This document shows positions 16,923 to 27,398 of a DNA stretch of 47,558 bases, in pieces. The notes beneath the pieces were generated by a model. The model saw only the letters and a list, made by a program, of their open reading frames with translations, was not told the origin of the DNA and made no database searches. Both the position numbers and the translations under genes were made by a program. Position 1 is the stretch's first letter. Each line of letters starts with the position of its first letter. This DNA is from a marine bacterium B5-7 (lineage in GTDB: Bacteria; Pseudomonadota; Gammaproteobacteria; Arenicellales; CAJQKF01), in assembly GCA_021604525.1 (NCBI GenBank), contig BQJD01000028.1, positions 1 through 47,558 on the forward strand, in the 5' to 3' direction.

Positions 16923-17612
16923 TTAGTTAAGACTGATCCGAAGCGCAGATGCGGCGGCAATAGGCGCAAGGACAAGTGCCAGCATCAGTATGGCGGCGAG
17001 TACATAGAATTGTCCTGCGGTATCGAGTCCGAACTGGGCGGTCTTCAGCAGGTTGGCGCCGAATATCAGCACCGGGATGTACAGCGGCAGCACCAGCAGG
17101 GTCAACAGGACACCGCCGCGACGAATACCGGCTGTCAGGGCGACACCGATTGCACCGATCAGGCTCAGGCTGGGTGTGCCAATAAGCAGACTTAGCAGCA
17201 GGGTCGGCAACAAGGCAGGATCAAGGTTAAGTAACAGCGCTATGACAGGTGTTACCGCAATCAGTGGTATACCGGTTAATAGCCAATGCACCAGAATCTT
17301 GGCCAGCACCAGTATCGACAATGGATGTGGCGCAAGGGCGAGTTGCTCAAGTGTTCCATCCTCAAAGTCGGGCTTGAATAGTCCATCCAACCCTAGCAAT
17401 GTGGCAAGCAGGGCAGCAACCCATATAACACCCGGTGCAATTTCGCGAAGCTGCTCCGGGTTCGAGCCAACACCGAATGGAAAAAGTGACACGACGATTA
17501 CGAAGAACAATAACGGATTGACCAGGTCGCTACGGTTATAAAAGGCGAGGCGAAAGTCGCGTCTGACTATGGCGACAAATGCACTGCGAAGTGGTGGAGC
17601 CGTAGTGCTCAT
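16923..17612 (-). CDS. ccmB: Heme exporter protein CcmB
   Basis: The protein has 229 residues with six hydrophobic helices. Sequence such as VRRDFRLAFYNRSDLVNPLLFFVIVVSLFPFGVG and EDGTLEQLALAPHPLSILVLAKILVHW is typical of CcmB. With CcmA and CcmC it forms the membrane machine that loads heme onto CcmE for cytochrome c maturation. The ATG at 17612 overlaps the ccmA stop by 4 bases (ATGA), so the two are translationally coupled. An upstream in-frame extension is ignored. ccmC does not follow; downstream lies a convergent MAPEG gene. Confidence 0.95.
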   Translation of the reverse strand: MSTTAPPLRSAFVAIVRRDFRLAFYNRSDLVNPLLFFVIVVSLFPFGVGSNPEQLREIAPGVIWVAALLATLLGLDGLFKPDFEDGTLEQLALAPHPLSILVLAKILVHWLLTGIPLIAVTPVIALLLNLDPALLPTLLLSLLIGTPSLSLIGAIGVALTAGIRRGGVLLTLLVLPLYIPVLIFGANLLKTAQFGLDTAGQFYVLAAILMLALVLAPIAAASALRISLN

Positions 17613-18238
17613 AGTTCGATTCGTCGAGTCTCGATTGAGCCAAACGTCAGGGCCTGGTGCGACGTGATCAACACCAGGCCTCCACACTTCGCATGATTTT
17701 CCAGTACCTTCTGAAAGTCGGCAACGCCTTGTGCATCCAGTGCGGTAACCGGTTCATCGAGAATCCAGCATTGTGCTGCGGTCAATAAAAGTCGCGAGAG
17801 GGCGACACGGCGTTTTTGTCCGGCGGAAAGATAGCGACAGGGTATATCCTCGTACCCGTATAACCCGACATTTTCAAGTGCGCTTTCGGCATCCATATCA
17901 TCGCGTGTGGCGGTCAACGCGCGGATGGCGGCGAGATTTTCCAGCGGGTTGAGTTCTCCCTTGATACCATTTTGATGGCCGACGTATCCGAGGCTGGATG
18001 TAAATACTTCACGTTGCTCATCGATATCGACCCCATTCCATAATACTTGCCCGCTCTCAGGCAGGGCGAGACCGCACAGGATTCTAAGCAGGCTGGTTTT
18101 GCCTGCTCCGTTAGCGCCGAAGACCTGGCAAATCTCACCAGCCTGAACAGAAAAATCGAGCGAATCAAACAGTAAGTTCTCGCCGCGAACGCATGACAGG
18201 GCGATGCCTTCAAGGCGGCTATCCGGGAAGTGGATCAT
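17609..18238 (-). CDS. ccmA: Heme exporter ATP-binding protein CcmA
   Basis: The protein has 209 residues, the usual CcmA length. Walker A is GANGAGKTSLLRIL near residues 39-52, the signature is YLSAGQKRRVALSRLLL and Walker B is CWILDEPVTALD. CcmA hydrolyses ATP for the CcmB/CcmC complex in the inner membrane during c-type cytochrome maturation. No other ccm gene precedes it in this window, so the cluster here is only ccmAB. Upstream, 310 bases separate it from the divergent formate dehydrogenase operon. Confidence 0.95.
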   Translation of the reverse strand: MIHFPDSRLEGIALSCVRGENLLFDSLDFSVQAGEICQVFGANGAGKTSLLRILCGLALPESGQVLWNGVDIDEQREVFTSSLGYVGHQNGIKGELNPLENLAAIRALTATRDDMDAESALENVGLYGYEDIPCRYLSAGQKRRVALSRLLLTAAQCWILDEPVTALDAQGVADFQKVLENHAKCGGLVLITSHQALTFGSIETRRIEL

Positions 18239-18548
18239 GATATCGCTGAGTGATGGTGTGGGAATTCAACAGCCTGTTTTAGAAATTAACTTGGTGAACA
18301 ACTGGATAATCCCCTTAAGGCAATCTGCGATGGCATCTTTTGACGCTGCCCAGAAAGACTCTGGCGTCTTCTGGATATCGCCCTTTACTCAAGATTGTAT
18401 TATCGTGATGGTTGGTGAGATTATACAACGAGTCATGCGTTGGAAATCTTGTCAGATGATTCGAGATTCTCCATAGCACTCGCATCAGTTCCATATTTTC
18501 CAGGTAATCGCAATTTATCCTCTCGAAATCGAAGGTATTTCAAGTCTA
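18239..18548. other. Divergent intergenic region, ccmA / formate dehydrogenase
   Basis: No gene is supported. A hairpin, CCAGAAAGAC (18350-18359) with GTCTTCTGG (18366-18374), is present but lacks a T-tract. The region must hold promoters for both divergent operons. No regulator site is recognised. Confidence 0.5.
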
Positions 18549-20246
18549 ATGTCTGCACCAATAGAGATAGCTACCAGAGTAAGTGACGGCCGACGCAAAC
18601 GCGGCCAACCCAAGGGTCGTGGGGTGAACGAGCACGCATTAGCGCGAGTTTCCGGGCTGATTGATTCACCGCCTCGGCGAGATCGTCTCATCGAATATCT
18701 GCACAAAATCCAGGATAGCATCGGCTATCTCCCGAGTGATGAAATCGTTGCATTGGCCAGATTGCTCAAAATCTCCCCCGTTGAAGTTTACGAGGTAGCG
18801 ACGTTCTATCATCACTTTGATGTCGTTAAGGATAATGAATCACCGCCTGCGCCACTGACTGTGCGGGTATGTGATTCTGTGAGTTGCGAAATCGCCGGCG
18901 CCAACACTCTGATCGAGTCACTGCAAAGTGCACTCGGCAAAGACGTTCGGGTGCAGCGGGTGCCATGTGTCGGTCGTTGTGATCGGGCACCGGTTGCAAC
19001 CATACATCATCGGCGGATCGATGATGCCGATCTCGATCGCGTGATTGAAGCAGCTACCAACCCTGAATCTTTACCGCTGGTTAGTGACGAGTCGATTCGG
19101 CTTGATGCCTATATTGATGCAGGTGGCTATGAGTTGCTACAAAGCATTACGCGCGGTGAGTCAGGTGTGGACAAGATACTTGATGAGCTGGAGAGTTCCG
19201 GTTTGCGTGGCCTCGGTGGTGCCGGATTCCCCGCCGGCAGGAAATGGCGCATTGTGCGTGATTTCGATGCGCCACGACTGATGGCAATCAATATCGACGA
19301 AGGTGAGCCCGGTACATTCAAGGATCGTTATTATCTCGAAAGAGACCCGCACCGATTTATCGAAGGCATGCTTATCGCGGCACATGTTGTTGGCATTGAT
19401 CAGTGCTACGTGTATGTCCGTGATGAATATCCAGGCGTGCTTGCACTGTTGCGAGAAGAGATCGATGCGCTTGCAGCCACGGGTCGATTCGATCTGCCCA
19501 AGATCGAGCTGCGTCGGGGTGCAGGCGCATACATTTGCGGGGAAGAGTCGGCCATGATCGAATCCATCGAAGGCAAACGCGGCATGCCGCGTTTGCGGCC
19601 CCCTTATGTGGCCGAGGTTGGATTGTTCGGGCGACCGACCCTCGAGCATAACTGTGAGACGCTTTTCTGGGTTCGGGATATATTGCAGCAAGGCGATGAA
19701 GCGTTTGCCGCACACGGTCGTCACGGGCGGACTGGCCTTCGCAGCTTTTCAGTCAGTGGGCGGGTTAAAAACCCGGGTGTCTATCTCGCTCCGGCCGGGA
19801 TCACCTTAAACGAACTTATCGACGAATATTGCGGCGGTATGCAGGACGGCCACAAGTTGCATGCTTATTTCCCCGGTGGCGCCTCCGGTGGAATACTGCC
19901 GGCATCCCTTGCCAATGTGCCGATGGACTTTGACACTTTGCAGGAATATGGCTGCTTTATCGGCTCTGCAGCCGTCATGGTCTTGTCGGATCAGGATCGC
20001 GCTCGCGATGCGGCCTTGAATGCCATGGCGTTTTTTGCTCATGAATCCTGTGGACAATGTACGCCATGCCGGGTCGGTACGATTAAAGCGGTTGACCTGA
20101 TGAAACACGAAACCTGGGATGCCGGACTTCTCGAGGAACTGTGCGAGGTCATGGCCGATGCCAGTATTTGCGGTCTCGGGCAGGCAGCGCCGAACCCGAT
20201 TCGCTGCATTATCAAATATTTTCCCGATGAGGTGGGAGTGTCATGA
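18549..20246 (+). CDS. NAD-linked formate dehydrogenase diaphorase subunit, fused NuoE-NuoF type
   Basis: The 565-residue protein joins two subunits usually encoded separately (FdsG and FdsB). Residues about 30-165 are NuoE-like, with [2Fe-2S] ligands Cys108, Cys113, Cys140 and Cys144. From about residue 190 it is NuoF-like: LRGLGGAGFPAGRKWR binds FMN/NAD, and the [4Fe-4S] ligands are Cys501, Cys504, Cys507 and Cys541 (CGQCTPCRVGT). It would pass electrons from the molybdenum subunit to NAD. The ORF ends inside the start of the next gene (4-base overlap ATGA), so translation is coupled. The first 30 residues are basic and have no clear family counterpart. Confidence 0.93.
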   Translation: MSAPIEIATRVSDGRRKRGQPKGRGVNEHALARVSGLIDSPPRRDRLIEYLHKIQDSIGYLPSDEIVALARLLKISPVEVYEVATFYHHFDVVKDNESPPAPLTVRVCDSVSCEIAGANTLIESLQSALGKDVRVQRVPCVGRCDRAPVATIHHRRIDDADLDRVIEAATNPESLPLVSDESIRLDAYIDAGGYELLQSITRGESGVDKILDELESSGLRGLGGAGFPAGRKWRIVRDFDAPRLMAINIDEGEPGTFKDRYYLERDPHRFIEGMLIAAHVVGIDQCYVYVRDEYPGVLALLREEIDALAATGRFDLPKIELRRGAGAYICGEESAMIESIEGKRGMPRLRPPYVAEVGLFGRPTLEHNCETLFWVRDILQQGDEAFAAHGRHGRTGLRSFSVSGRVKNPGVYLAPAGITLNELIDEYCGGMQDGHKLHAYFPGGASGGILPASLANVPMDFDTLQEYGCFIGSAAVMVLSDQDRARDAALNAMAFFAHESCGQCTPCRVGTIKAVDLMKHETWDAGLLEELCEVMADASICGLGQAAPNPIRCIIKYFPDEVGVS

Positions 20247-22963
20247 CGACGCAAATCGAATTCAGTTTAAACGGCCAAACCACCCAAGCCGTGGTGGGGG
20301 AAACCATTTTGGACGTGGCCCGACGCGAAGGGATTGAAATACCGCGCCTTTGTTATACGGACGGTTTGCGAGCCGACGGCAACTGCCGCGCTTGCATGGT
20401 GGAGATCGATGGTGAGCGGACATTGGCACCTTCATGTTGTCGTGCACCGGCCGCTGGCATGCAGGTCAATACCCATAGTGAACGCGCAGTCCGTGCTCAA
20501 AAAATGGTGCTGGAATTGCTTGCATCTGACGTTGGCGACGCGTCATATACACCTCATTCGGAGCTCGATACCTGGCGGAACAAACTGGGGGTCGAGTCAT
20601 CGCGTTTCGCCCGTACAAGTTTACCGAAGGCTGATCTAAGTCACCCGGCCATGGCAGTAAATCTCGATGCCTGTATTCAATGCACGCGCTGTCAACGTGC
20701 CTGCCGTGAGGTTCAGGGAAACGACGTTATCGGTTACGCATTTCGAGGCGAACACTCAGCAATTGTATTTGATCTCGACGATATGATGGGCAAGAGCTCA
20801 TGTGTTGCCTGCGGCGAGTGTGTCCAGGTTTGTCCGACTGGCGCTCTGATGCCGGCCGCGAATGCAGGTCTGGCAAAAATCGATAAAACTGTCGATTCAG
20901 TGTGTCCATACTGTGGTGTCGGTTGCCTTACTCGCTATCACATCGAGGGCAATCGTATCCGTTATGTCACTGGGCGAAATGGACCAGCCAATCAAGGCCG
21001 GTTGTGTGTCAAGGGCCGGTTCGGATTCGATTATGTGAACCACCCTGAACGTTTGACGATGCCGTTGATTCGTCGCGAGGGTGTGCCCAAGGGTCTCAAT
21101 GAATACTTCGATCCGGCTGAACCACTCAAGATGTTTCGTGAGGCAACCTGGGACGAAGCGCTTGATCTTGCAGCCGGCGGATTACGGGATATACGCGAGC
21201 GCGATGGTGGCAATGCGCTGGCAGGATTTGGATCAGCCAAGGGCAGTAACGAGGAAGCCTATCTTTTCCAGAAACTGGTGCGAACCGGGTTTGGCACCAA
21301 TAATGTTGATCACTGCACCCGGCTGTGTCATGCCTCCTCTGTAGCAGCACTACTCGAGGGAATCGGTTCAGGTGCAGTATCAAACCAGGTCAGTGACGTT
21401 GAATATGCGGATGTCGTTATAGTGATCGGCTCCAATACAACGGCCAATCATCCGGTGGCAGCCACCTTTTTGAAGAACGCTGCACGATCCGGTGTCAAGC
21501 TGATCGTCATGGATCCTATTGAAACGGATATCGCCAGGCATGCTCATCATTTCGTTCAGTTCAAGGCGGATACCGATGTCGCCCTGTTGAAAGGGATGAT
21601 GCATACGCTTATCGAAGAAGAACTTCTGGACCAGGAATTTATCGATTCTCGCACCGAAGGATTTGCTGAATTTGCTGCCTGCCTTGAAGGCAGTAGCGCC
21701 GATGACATGGCGCCTGTATGTGGTGTCGATGCTGATACCATTCGTGACATCGCCCGACTGTACGCCAAAGCCGACGCCTCAATGATATTTTGGGGCATGG
21801 GTATCAGTCAGCATGTCCATGGTACGGATAACGCCCGCTGCCTGATCGCATTATCGCTAATGACAGGTCAAATCGGACGTCCCGGCACCGGGCTGCATCC
21901 GTTACGTGGCCAGAATAATGTGCAGGGCGCTTCCGATGCGGGACTTATCCCGATGATGTTTCCGGATTACCGACGGGTTGATGACGACAATGCCAACGGT
22001 GATTTCGAGAGGTACTGGGACGTCAAACTCGATCCCAAGCCTGGATTGACCGTGGTCGAGATCATGGAGGCAATTCATGCAGGAAGTATCCACGGCATGT
22101 ACATCATGGGTGAGAACCCGGCAATGTCCGACCCCAATCTGCATTTCTCGCGAGGTGCGCTGGCCGCGCTCGAACATCTGGTTGTCCAGGATATTTTCCT
22201 GACAGAAACTGCAGCTTTCGCCGATATTGTCCTGCCTGCCAGTGCATTTCCCGAGAAAACCGGCACATTTACCAATACGGATCGTCGGGTACAACTGGGT
22301 CGCGCAGCATTGGAAATGCCGGGTCAGGCTCGCCATGATTTGTGGATTATTCAAGAGCTTGCCAATCGTCTCGGTCTTCAGTGGGGACAACGTGAGGTTA
22401 GTGATGTATATGATGAAATGCGTGGCGCGATGCCGAGCATTGCCGGAATTTCATGGGAGCGTCTCGAGCGCGAGGAAAGCGTGACCTATCCAAATGACCG
22501 TGCGGATGATCCGGGGCAGTCAGTTGTGTTTACCGACAGATTTCCCACGGTCAGCGGACGTGCACGATTTGTACCCGTTGGGCTTGTTGAAGCTGATGAG
22601 AAACCTGACGAAGATTATCCGTTTGTACTGATAACCGGTCGTCAGTTGGAGCACTGGCACACCGGCGCCATGACTCGGCGTGCATCGATGCTCGATGCCA
22701 TTGAGCCTGATCCGGTGGTATCGGTTCATCCTGACGACATGATGCGTCTCGGGCTTGATGAAGGTGGCCGCATACGGGTGCGATCACGGCGTGGCGAGAT
22801 TGAAGCATATGTAAGGACGCATCGCGGCCTGCCGAAAGGGCAGATATTCATGCCGTTTTGCTACTACGAAGCGGCTGCCAATATTTTGACTAATGAAGCA
22901 CTTGATCCTTTCGGTAAAATTCCGGAGTTCAAGTACTGTGCGGTGGATGCAGAGGCTGCCTGA
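20243..22963 (+). CDS. NAD-dependent formate dehydrogenase catalytic subunit (molybdenum)
   Basis: The protein has 906 residues. In order: a [2Fe-2S] ferredoxin domain (Cys37, Cys48, Cys51 and a Cys near 65), two [4Fe-4S] clusters (CIQCTRCQRAC and CVACGECVQVC, about 145-200), then the molybdopterin part with CPYCGVGC (Cys221, Cys224, Cys228) and Cys255. The active-site loop CTRLCHASS places Cys362 where E. coli FdhF has selenocysteine, followed by His363. It oxidises formate to CO2 at a bis-MGD molybdenum or tungsten site and sends electrons through its clusters to the diaphorase subunit. The cofactor-sulfur gene fdhD and the fdsD-type accessory gene are not found nearby. Confidence 0.95.
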   Translation: MTTQIEFSLNGQTTQAVVGETILDVARREGIEIPRLCYTDGLRADGNCRACMVEIDGERTLAPSCCRAPAAGMQVNTHSERAVRAQKMVLELLASDVGDASYTPHSELDTWRNKLGVESSRFARTSLPKADLSHPAMAVNLDACIQCTRCQRACREVQGNDVIGYAFRGEHSAIVFDLDDMMGKSSCVACGECVQVCPTGALMPAANAGLAKIDKTVDSVCPYCGVGCLTRYHIEGNRIRYVTGRNGPANQGRLCVKGRFGFDYVNHPERLTMPLIRREGVPKGLNEYFDPAEPLKMFREATWDEALDLAAGGLRDIRERDGGNALAGFGSAKGSNEEAYLFQKLVRTGFGTNNVDHCTRLCHASSVAALLEGIGSGAVSNQVSDVEYADVVIVIGSNTTANHPVAATFLKNAARSGVKLIVMDPIETDIARHAHHFVQFKADTDVALLKGMMHTLIEEELLDQEFIDSRTEGFAEFAACLEGSSADDMAPVCGVDADTIRDIARLYAKADASMIFWGMGISQHVHGTDNARCLIALSLMTGQIGRPGTGLHPLRGQNNVQGASDAGLIPMMFPDYRRVDDDNANGDFERYWDVKLDPKPGLTVVEIMEAIHAGSIHGMYIMGENPAMSDPNLHFSRGALAALEHLVVQDIFLTETAAFADIVLPASAFPEKTGTFTNTDRRVQLGRAALEMPGQARHDLWIIQELANRLGLQWGQREVSDVYDEMRGAMPSIAGISWERLEREESVTYPNDRADDPGQSVVFTDRFPTVSGRARFVPVGLVEADEKPDEDYPFVLITGRQLEHWHTGAMTRRASMLDAIEPDPVVSVHPDDMMRLGLDEGGRIRVRSRRGEIEAYVRTHRGLPKGQIFMPFCYYEAAANILTNEALDPFGKIPEFKYCAVDAEAA

Positions 22964-23269
22964 CTATTTAAGTAAAGCCATAATCGTCAAAAGAAAGGAG
23001 ACAGTCGCTACAGCCAGCGCAATGGCAGTAACCATTCGCAAGCGTTTCATCGCTTTGTCGTTTGCCTGTGCGACTTCTTCAATCGCCATGGCGAGCGCTT
23101 TGGTTGACTCACTGTTATGGTTCACGGCCTCTTGTAGTTCAGTAATTTGTCGGGCTACAAGAGGATCCGCCTTTTCACTTTCCTTTTTGGTAAACGCCGG
23201 AAGAGCAGCTTGTAAGGTTGGTGCGAGGTAGGGAAGCACGACTTTGATGATTGGTAGCCAGGCAGCCAT
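22964..23269 (-). CDS. Small membrane protein with coiled coil, unknown function
   Basis: The protein has 101 residues from ATG 23269, which is preceded by AAAGGAT. An N-terminal amphipathic helix (AAWLPIIKVVLPYLAPTLQ) leads to a heptad-rich middle (ARQITELQEAVNHNSESTKALAMAIEEVAQAND), probably a coiled coil, and a C-terminal membrane helix (VTAIALAVATVSFLLTIMALL). This resembles small tail-anchored regulators, but I do not recognise a family. Its stop abuts that of the convergent formate dehydrogenase gene with no gap. Confidence 0.7.
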   Translation of the reverse strand: MAAWLPIIKVVLPYLAPTLQAALPAFTKKESEKADPLVARQITELQEAVNHNSESTKALAMAIEEVAQANDKAMKRLRMVTAIALAVATVSFLLTIMALLK

Positions 23270-23517
23270 ACAGAATCCTTTTAAAAAGTTAGCGGGTGGA
23301 GTGTCATTGTGCAACACATAGGAATTGAATCAAGACAAGATCTGTTTCGATCGACACATAGTTAATGCAGGACATCTTTTGAGTACTTTCATAACGTATG
23401 CATACAGGCATATCAATAATTCAATTGTAACGGGATTGCAGGAATCAATCTCTTTTATCAATTAATCACTGACGAAAAGGGATGAGTCCCTCAAACCATT
23501 TAGCATCAGGAGCACCC

Positions 23518-24405
23518 ATGACACATATCATTGACGGCAAGGCATTCGCCACACACTTACGTGAACAACTGACAACAAGTGTGTCGACGCTGGTCAAGCA
23601 GGGAATTACACCAGGTTTAGCCGTTGTCCTGGTTGGCGACGACCCGGCAAGTCAGGTGTATGTGCGCAATAAAGGTAAACAAACTGTCGCAGCAGGCATG
23701 CAGTCGTTTGAACACCGATTGGCAGATACCACGAGTCAGTCAGAATTGCTTGAACTCATCGCGAAATTAAACGCCGACCCGGATGTTAATGGCATCCTGG
23801 TCCAACTTCCATTACCTGAACAAATCGAGGAATCGGCGGTGATCAATGCGGTCGATCCAGCCAAGGATGTCGACGGCTTTCATTTGCACAACGTTGGTCT
23901 TTTGAATACGGGAAGTCCGGGCCTGGTGCCGTGTACGCCGCTCGGTTGCATCATGCTGTTGCGAGATCATCTCGGCGACCTGAGCGGTGCCCGTGCAGTT
24001 GTTGTCGGTCGGTCGAATATTGTCGGCAAGCCAATGGCATCCTTACTGCTAAAAGAGAACTGTACCGTAACCATCGCGCATTCACGTACTCGCGATCTTG
24101 CAGATGAATGCCGCAATGCAGATATCCTGGTGGCTGCGGTGGGGCGCCCGGAAATGATCACTGGTGATTGGGTTAAACCCGGTGCAACAGTCATCGATGT
24201 CGGTATCAACCGGATAGAAGGCGATAACGGCAAGTCCAGGCTTGTTGGCGATGTGGAATTTGAAACTGCATCTAAAGTGGCCGGGGCCATCACACCGGTA
24301 CCCGGTGGAGTAGGTCCAATGACCATTGCCTGTTTGCTTCGCAACACCGTGGAAGCAACCTGTCGTCAGAACGGTATTGATCCCGGCACAATTTTACCCG
24401 ACTAA
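23518..24405 (+). CDS. folD: Methylenetetrahydrofolate dehydrogenase/cyclohydrolase FolD
   Basis: The 295-residue length is typical. Motifs: [14 protein letters not shown] with the catalytic Lys, [22 protein letters not shown] for NADP binding and [16 protein letters not shown] near the end. FolD interconverts 5,10-methylene-, methenyl- and 10-formyl-tetrahydrofolate in the cytoplasm. ATG 23518 is preferred because AGGAG lies at the right distance; a longer frame from 23482 lacks this. It is convergent with phoU at 20 bases. Formyl-folate chemistry joins it to the nearby formate dehydrogenase in one-carbon metabolism, although the two lie in separate transcripts. Confidence 0.97.
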   Translation: MTHIIDGKAFATHLREQLTTSVSTLVKQGITPGLAVVLVGDDPASQVYVRNKGKQTVAAGMQSFEHRLADTTSQSELLELIAKLNADPDVNGILVQLPLPEQIEESAVINAVDPAKDVDGFHLHNVGLLNTGSPGLVPCTPLGCIMLLRDHLGDLSGARAVVVGRSNIVGKPMASLLLKENCTVTIAHSRTRDLADECRNADILVAAVGRPEMITGDWVKPGATVIDVGINRIEGDNGKSRLVGDVEFETASKVAGAITPVPGGVGPMTIACLLRNTVEATCRQNGIDPGTILPD

Positions 24406-24425
24406 AAATTAATCAGTAATATGGA

Positions 24426-25175
24426 TCAGCCAAGACTTCCTGCGCGAATCTCGGCGGCCAGGATTTCAACACTTTGATGACGAACGTTGACGCCCTTGAC
24501 CATAAAAATCACCTGTCGACTGATACTCTTGGCATGACCGCCAATCCGGTCGAGTGAGCGCAATCCCAGTACTACCTGAACCGCGTCGCCGATACGTCGG
24601 GGATCTTCGAGAACATAGGTTGTCAGACTACGTATCGATGTATCGAACTGCTCGTTAAGATCCCGGTCCATCTCGATGACTTCAAGTGCCAGCTCGATAT
24701 CCATGCGTTTGAACGATTGGATACTCATCTCAACCATGGCAATAACGTACTTGGCCATTCGCGGGATACCACTTAGCAGGCGCTTGTCCGGATCAGAACT
24801 GTCTTCCTTGAACAGAAACAGGGCAAGTTCAGCTATGCCGTTTGCCTGATCGCCGATTCGTTCCAGGAACGATCCGATTCGGTTAACGGTTAACAGGATT
24901 CGCAAATCTTTCGCCATGGGTGCGCGTAGTGCGAGTACCCGATGTATTTCCTCATCAATCGCGATATCCAGCTGATCAATTCTGTTTTCACGATTTACGA
25001 CGCTGCGAGCTCGTTCAAGGCTGCCCTTTTTTATTGCTTTTCCTGCTTCTCGCACCTGTTCAGTTGCCAATTCGCCCATCTCCCCGACCAACTTTATCAA
25101 TGACTGCAACTCCTCGTCGAAGCGGTGGAAAATATGGCCCTCGGAATTTGAACGAGCGGTGCTTTTACTATTCAT
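24426..25175 (-). CDS. phoU: Phosphate-specific transport system regulator PhoU
   Basis: The protein has 249 residues, slightly longer than the usual 235-240. It is a helical PhoU double repeat; ELVGEMGELATEQVREAGKAI and VNRIGSFLERIGDQANGIAE are typical metal-binding-helix segments. PhoU represses PhoR signalling when phosphate is plentiful and needs the Pst transporter for this. It lies last in the pst operon, 23 bases after pstB. Confidence 0.95.
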   Translation of the reverse strand: MNSKSTARSNSEGHIFHRFDEELQSLIKLVGEMGELATEQVREAGKAIKKGSLERARSVVNRENRIDQLDIAIDEEIHRVLALRAPMAKDLRILLTVNRIGSFLERIGDQANGIAELALFLFKEDSSDPDKRLLSGIPRMAKYVIAMVEMSIQSFKRMDIELALEVIEMDRDLNEQFDTSIRSLTTYVLEDPRRIGDAVQVVLGLRSLDRIGGHAKSISRQVIFMVKGVNVRHQSVEILAAEIRAGSLG

Positions 25176-25198
25176 GACAGCAACTTACCTTGTATGGG

Positions 25199-26086
25199 TT
25201 AACCAAAACGTCCGGTGATGTACGCTTCTGTCAACGGGTGTTTGGGGTTAGTGAAAATATCATTGGTTTCACCGACTTCAACCAGGTTACCCAGGTGAAA
25301 ATACGCAGTACGTTGTGACACGCGTGCCGCTTGTTGCATCGAGTGGGTAACTATGGCGATGGTGTAGTTCTGGCGTAATTCATCAATCAATTCTTCAACC
25401 CGTGCCGTGGCAATGGGATCAAGTGCAGAGCACGGTTCATCCATCAGGATGACTTCAGGTGACACAGCAATTGCACGAGCAATGCACAGTCGTTGTTGTT
25501 GTCCACCGGAGAGCCCGGTACCGGGTTTGGTCAGTCGGTCCTTCACCTCATCCCACAATCCCGCTTTAGCCAGAGAGGTTTCGACAATTTCATTCAGCTC
25601 GGATCTGGAACGCGCCAGACCGTGGATTTTTGGTCCATAGGCAATATTGTCGTATATCGATTTCGGGAAGGGATTGGGTTTTTGAAATACCATGCCAACA
25701 CGCGCGCGTAACAGCACAGCATCCATGCTTTTACTATAGATGTTTTCATCCTGAAGGGTTATCTCACCTTCGACTCGACAGATATCGATGGTGTCGTTCA
25801 TTCGGTTCAGGCAGCGTAGAAAAGTCGATTTCCCGCAGCCTGATGGCCCAATCATCGATATCACCTCGTTTAGGCCTATGTCGAGTGATACGTTGTTGAT
25901 CGCCTGCTTTTCATCATAGAACACGTTGACACTGCGGGCGCTCATCCGGGGGTTGGGAACCGCAATGTTACCGACCGTCGCATAAGGTGATGCAGTATTT
26001 TCACTGCCTTCCTGAACCCTTGAACCGATCCAGCCGGGCTGGTGTGTTACAGGGTTTTCAATTGCATAAATATTCGCTTTGGACAT
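25199..26086 (-). CDS. pstB: Phosphate ABC transporter ATP-binding protein PstB
   Basis: The 295-residue protein energises phosphate uptake through PstCA. Walker A is [15 protein letters not shown], the signature is [14 protein letters not shown] and Walker B is [16 protein letters not shown] 26086 with GAGG upstream is chosen; a longer frame reaches back into pstA. The first 50 residues before the ATPase domain are longer than usual and have no recognised role. It lies between pstA and phoU in the operon. Confidence 0.96.
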   Translation of the reverse strand: MSKANIYAIENPVTHQPGWIGSRVQEGSENTASPYATVGNIAVPNPRMSARSVNVFYDEKQAINNVSLDIGLNEVISMIGPSGCGKSTFLRCLNRMNDTIDICRVEGEITLQDENIYSKSMDAVLLRARVGMVFQKPNPFPKSIYDNIAYGPKIHGLARSRSELNEIVETSLAKAGLWDEVKDRLTKPGTGLSGGQQQRLCIARAIAVSPEVILMDEPCSALDPIATARVEELIDELRQNYTIAIVTHSMQQAARVSQRTAYFHLGNLVEVGETNDIFTNPKHPLTEAYITGRFG

Positions 26087-26111
26087 GGCGTAAACCTCGG
26101 TGGTCGCTGGC

Positions 26112-27398
26112 TTACCAGCGTTTCTCAAATCGTTTGCGCAGAATGACAGCGAGCGCATTCATGGCAACAAGGAATCCCAGCAAAACCATGATGGCTGCTG
26201 AGGTGCGTTCGAGGAAGGCACGTTCTGGACTATCTGCCCACAGAAAAATTTGTACAGGCAGTACGGTGGATGGGTCCAGTGGGCTGGTAGGAATATCAAC
26301 AATAAATGCAACCATGCCGATCATTAACAGCGGCGCGGACTCGCCCAACGCCTGGGCCATTCCGATGATTGTGCCGGTCATCATTCCGGGCATCGCCTGA
26401 GGCAGAACATGATGAAATACAGTCTGCACTTTGGATGCACCGACACCAAGGGCCGCTTCACGAATAGAAAGGGGAACGGACTTCAACGATGCACGACTGG
26501 CGATGATGATGGTGGGCAGTGTCATCAACGTCAGCACCAGTCCGCCAACCAGGGGTGCGGATCGAGGCATGCCAAAAAAGTTGAGAAAAACAGCAAGGCC
26601 GAGCAGACCAAAGACGATAGAAGGCACGGCAGCAAGGTTGTTGATATTGACTTCAATAAGATCGGTAAATTGATTTTTTGCTGCGAACTCTTCGAGATAA
26701 ATTGCCGCCGCAACGCCAATGGGAAAGGCGAGTGACAGGGTGACCAACAAGGTGAATAGCGAACCCATGACGGCTCCGCCAATTCCCGCCTGCTCCGGCT
26801 CACGACTGTCGCCTGCTGTCAGGAATGTCCAGCTAAACGATTTTCGAACTGAATCACTGGCTTCAAGCTGTTCTATGAAGGCAATGCTTTGATTGGATAC
26901 GCGTCGGTCCGACTCAGGTGCGTCACGATGAATATGACCTTTGATCAACATATCGATCTCATCATCGGCAACCAGCCATAGGGTTAACCGTGTCCCGATA
27001 AGACCTGGATTATCAAGCACCGTGTCGCGAAGAGAGTAAGCCACACCGTTGCTAACCAGATTGTATAAATCGCGGCGGGCACTGCGACTGGTTGCATCGG
27101 GGAAGCGTTCCTTGAGGGCGGCTTTGTAGAGTTTGGCGAAGTCGGCCTTACCGATGACTTGAGGATCATTGGTATGGCCGGGATCAATAATTGCCGGATC
27201 ATAAAAGATCTCGAGCTCAATCTGAGTCTGTAAAAAGGCGGTATATCCCTTGCTGAAAATGTCAGCGAACAGAATCAGTACAAAACTGACACCAAAGAAA
27301 ATGGCCATTAATCCAAGTCGACGGAAACGTCGCTCGGACGCATAACGTTTGTTGAGCGATTCCTTGACGATTCGAGTGCTGTCAGCGATCTCAGTCAT
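26112..27398 (-). CDS. pstA: Phosphate ABC transporter permease PstA
   Basis: The protein has 428 residues. The inner-membrane permease domain (about residues 190-425) contains the coupling sequence [25 protein letters not shown]. An N-terminal helix ([21 protein letters not shown]) and a roughly 130-residue soluble, presumably periplasmic domain precede it, a feature of larger gammaproteobacterial PstA proteins. ATG 27398 overlaps the pstC stop by 8 bases, so translation is coupled. It forms the phosphate channel together with PstC. Confidence 0.95.
   Translation of the reverse strand: MTEIADSTRIVKESLNKRYASERRFRRLGLMAIFFGVSFVLILFADIFSKGYTAFLQTQIELEIFYDPAIIDPGHTNDPQVIGKADFAKLYKAALKERFPDATSRSARRDLYNLVSNGVAYSLRDTVLDNPGLIGTRLTLWLVADDEIDMLIKGHIHRDAPESDRRVSNQSIAFIEQLEASDSVRKSFSWTFLTAGDSREPEQAGIGGAVMGSLFTLLVTLSLAFPIGVAAAIYLEEFAAKNQFTDLIEVNINNLAAVPSIVFGLLGLAVFLNFFGMPRSAPLVGGLVLTLMTLPTIIIASRASLKSVPLSIREAALGVGASKVQTVFHHVLPQAMPGMMTGTIIGMAQALGESAPLLMIGMVAFIVDIPTSPLDPSTVLPVQIFLWADSPERAFLERTSAAIMVLLGFLVAMNALAVILRKRFEKRW

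Noticed and set aside
18204-18476. 90-residue frame in the ccmA/formate dehydrogenase gap
   Set aside because: No ribosome site or recognisable sequence; it overlaps the ccmA start and the promoter region.
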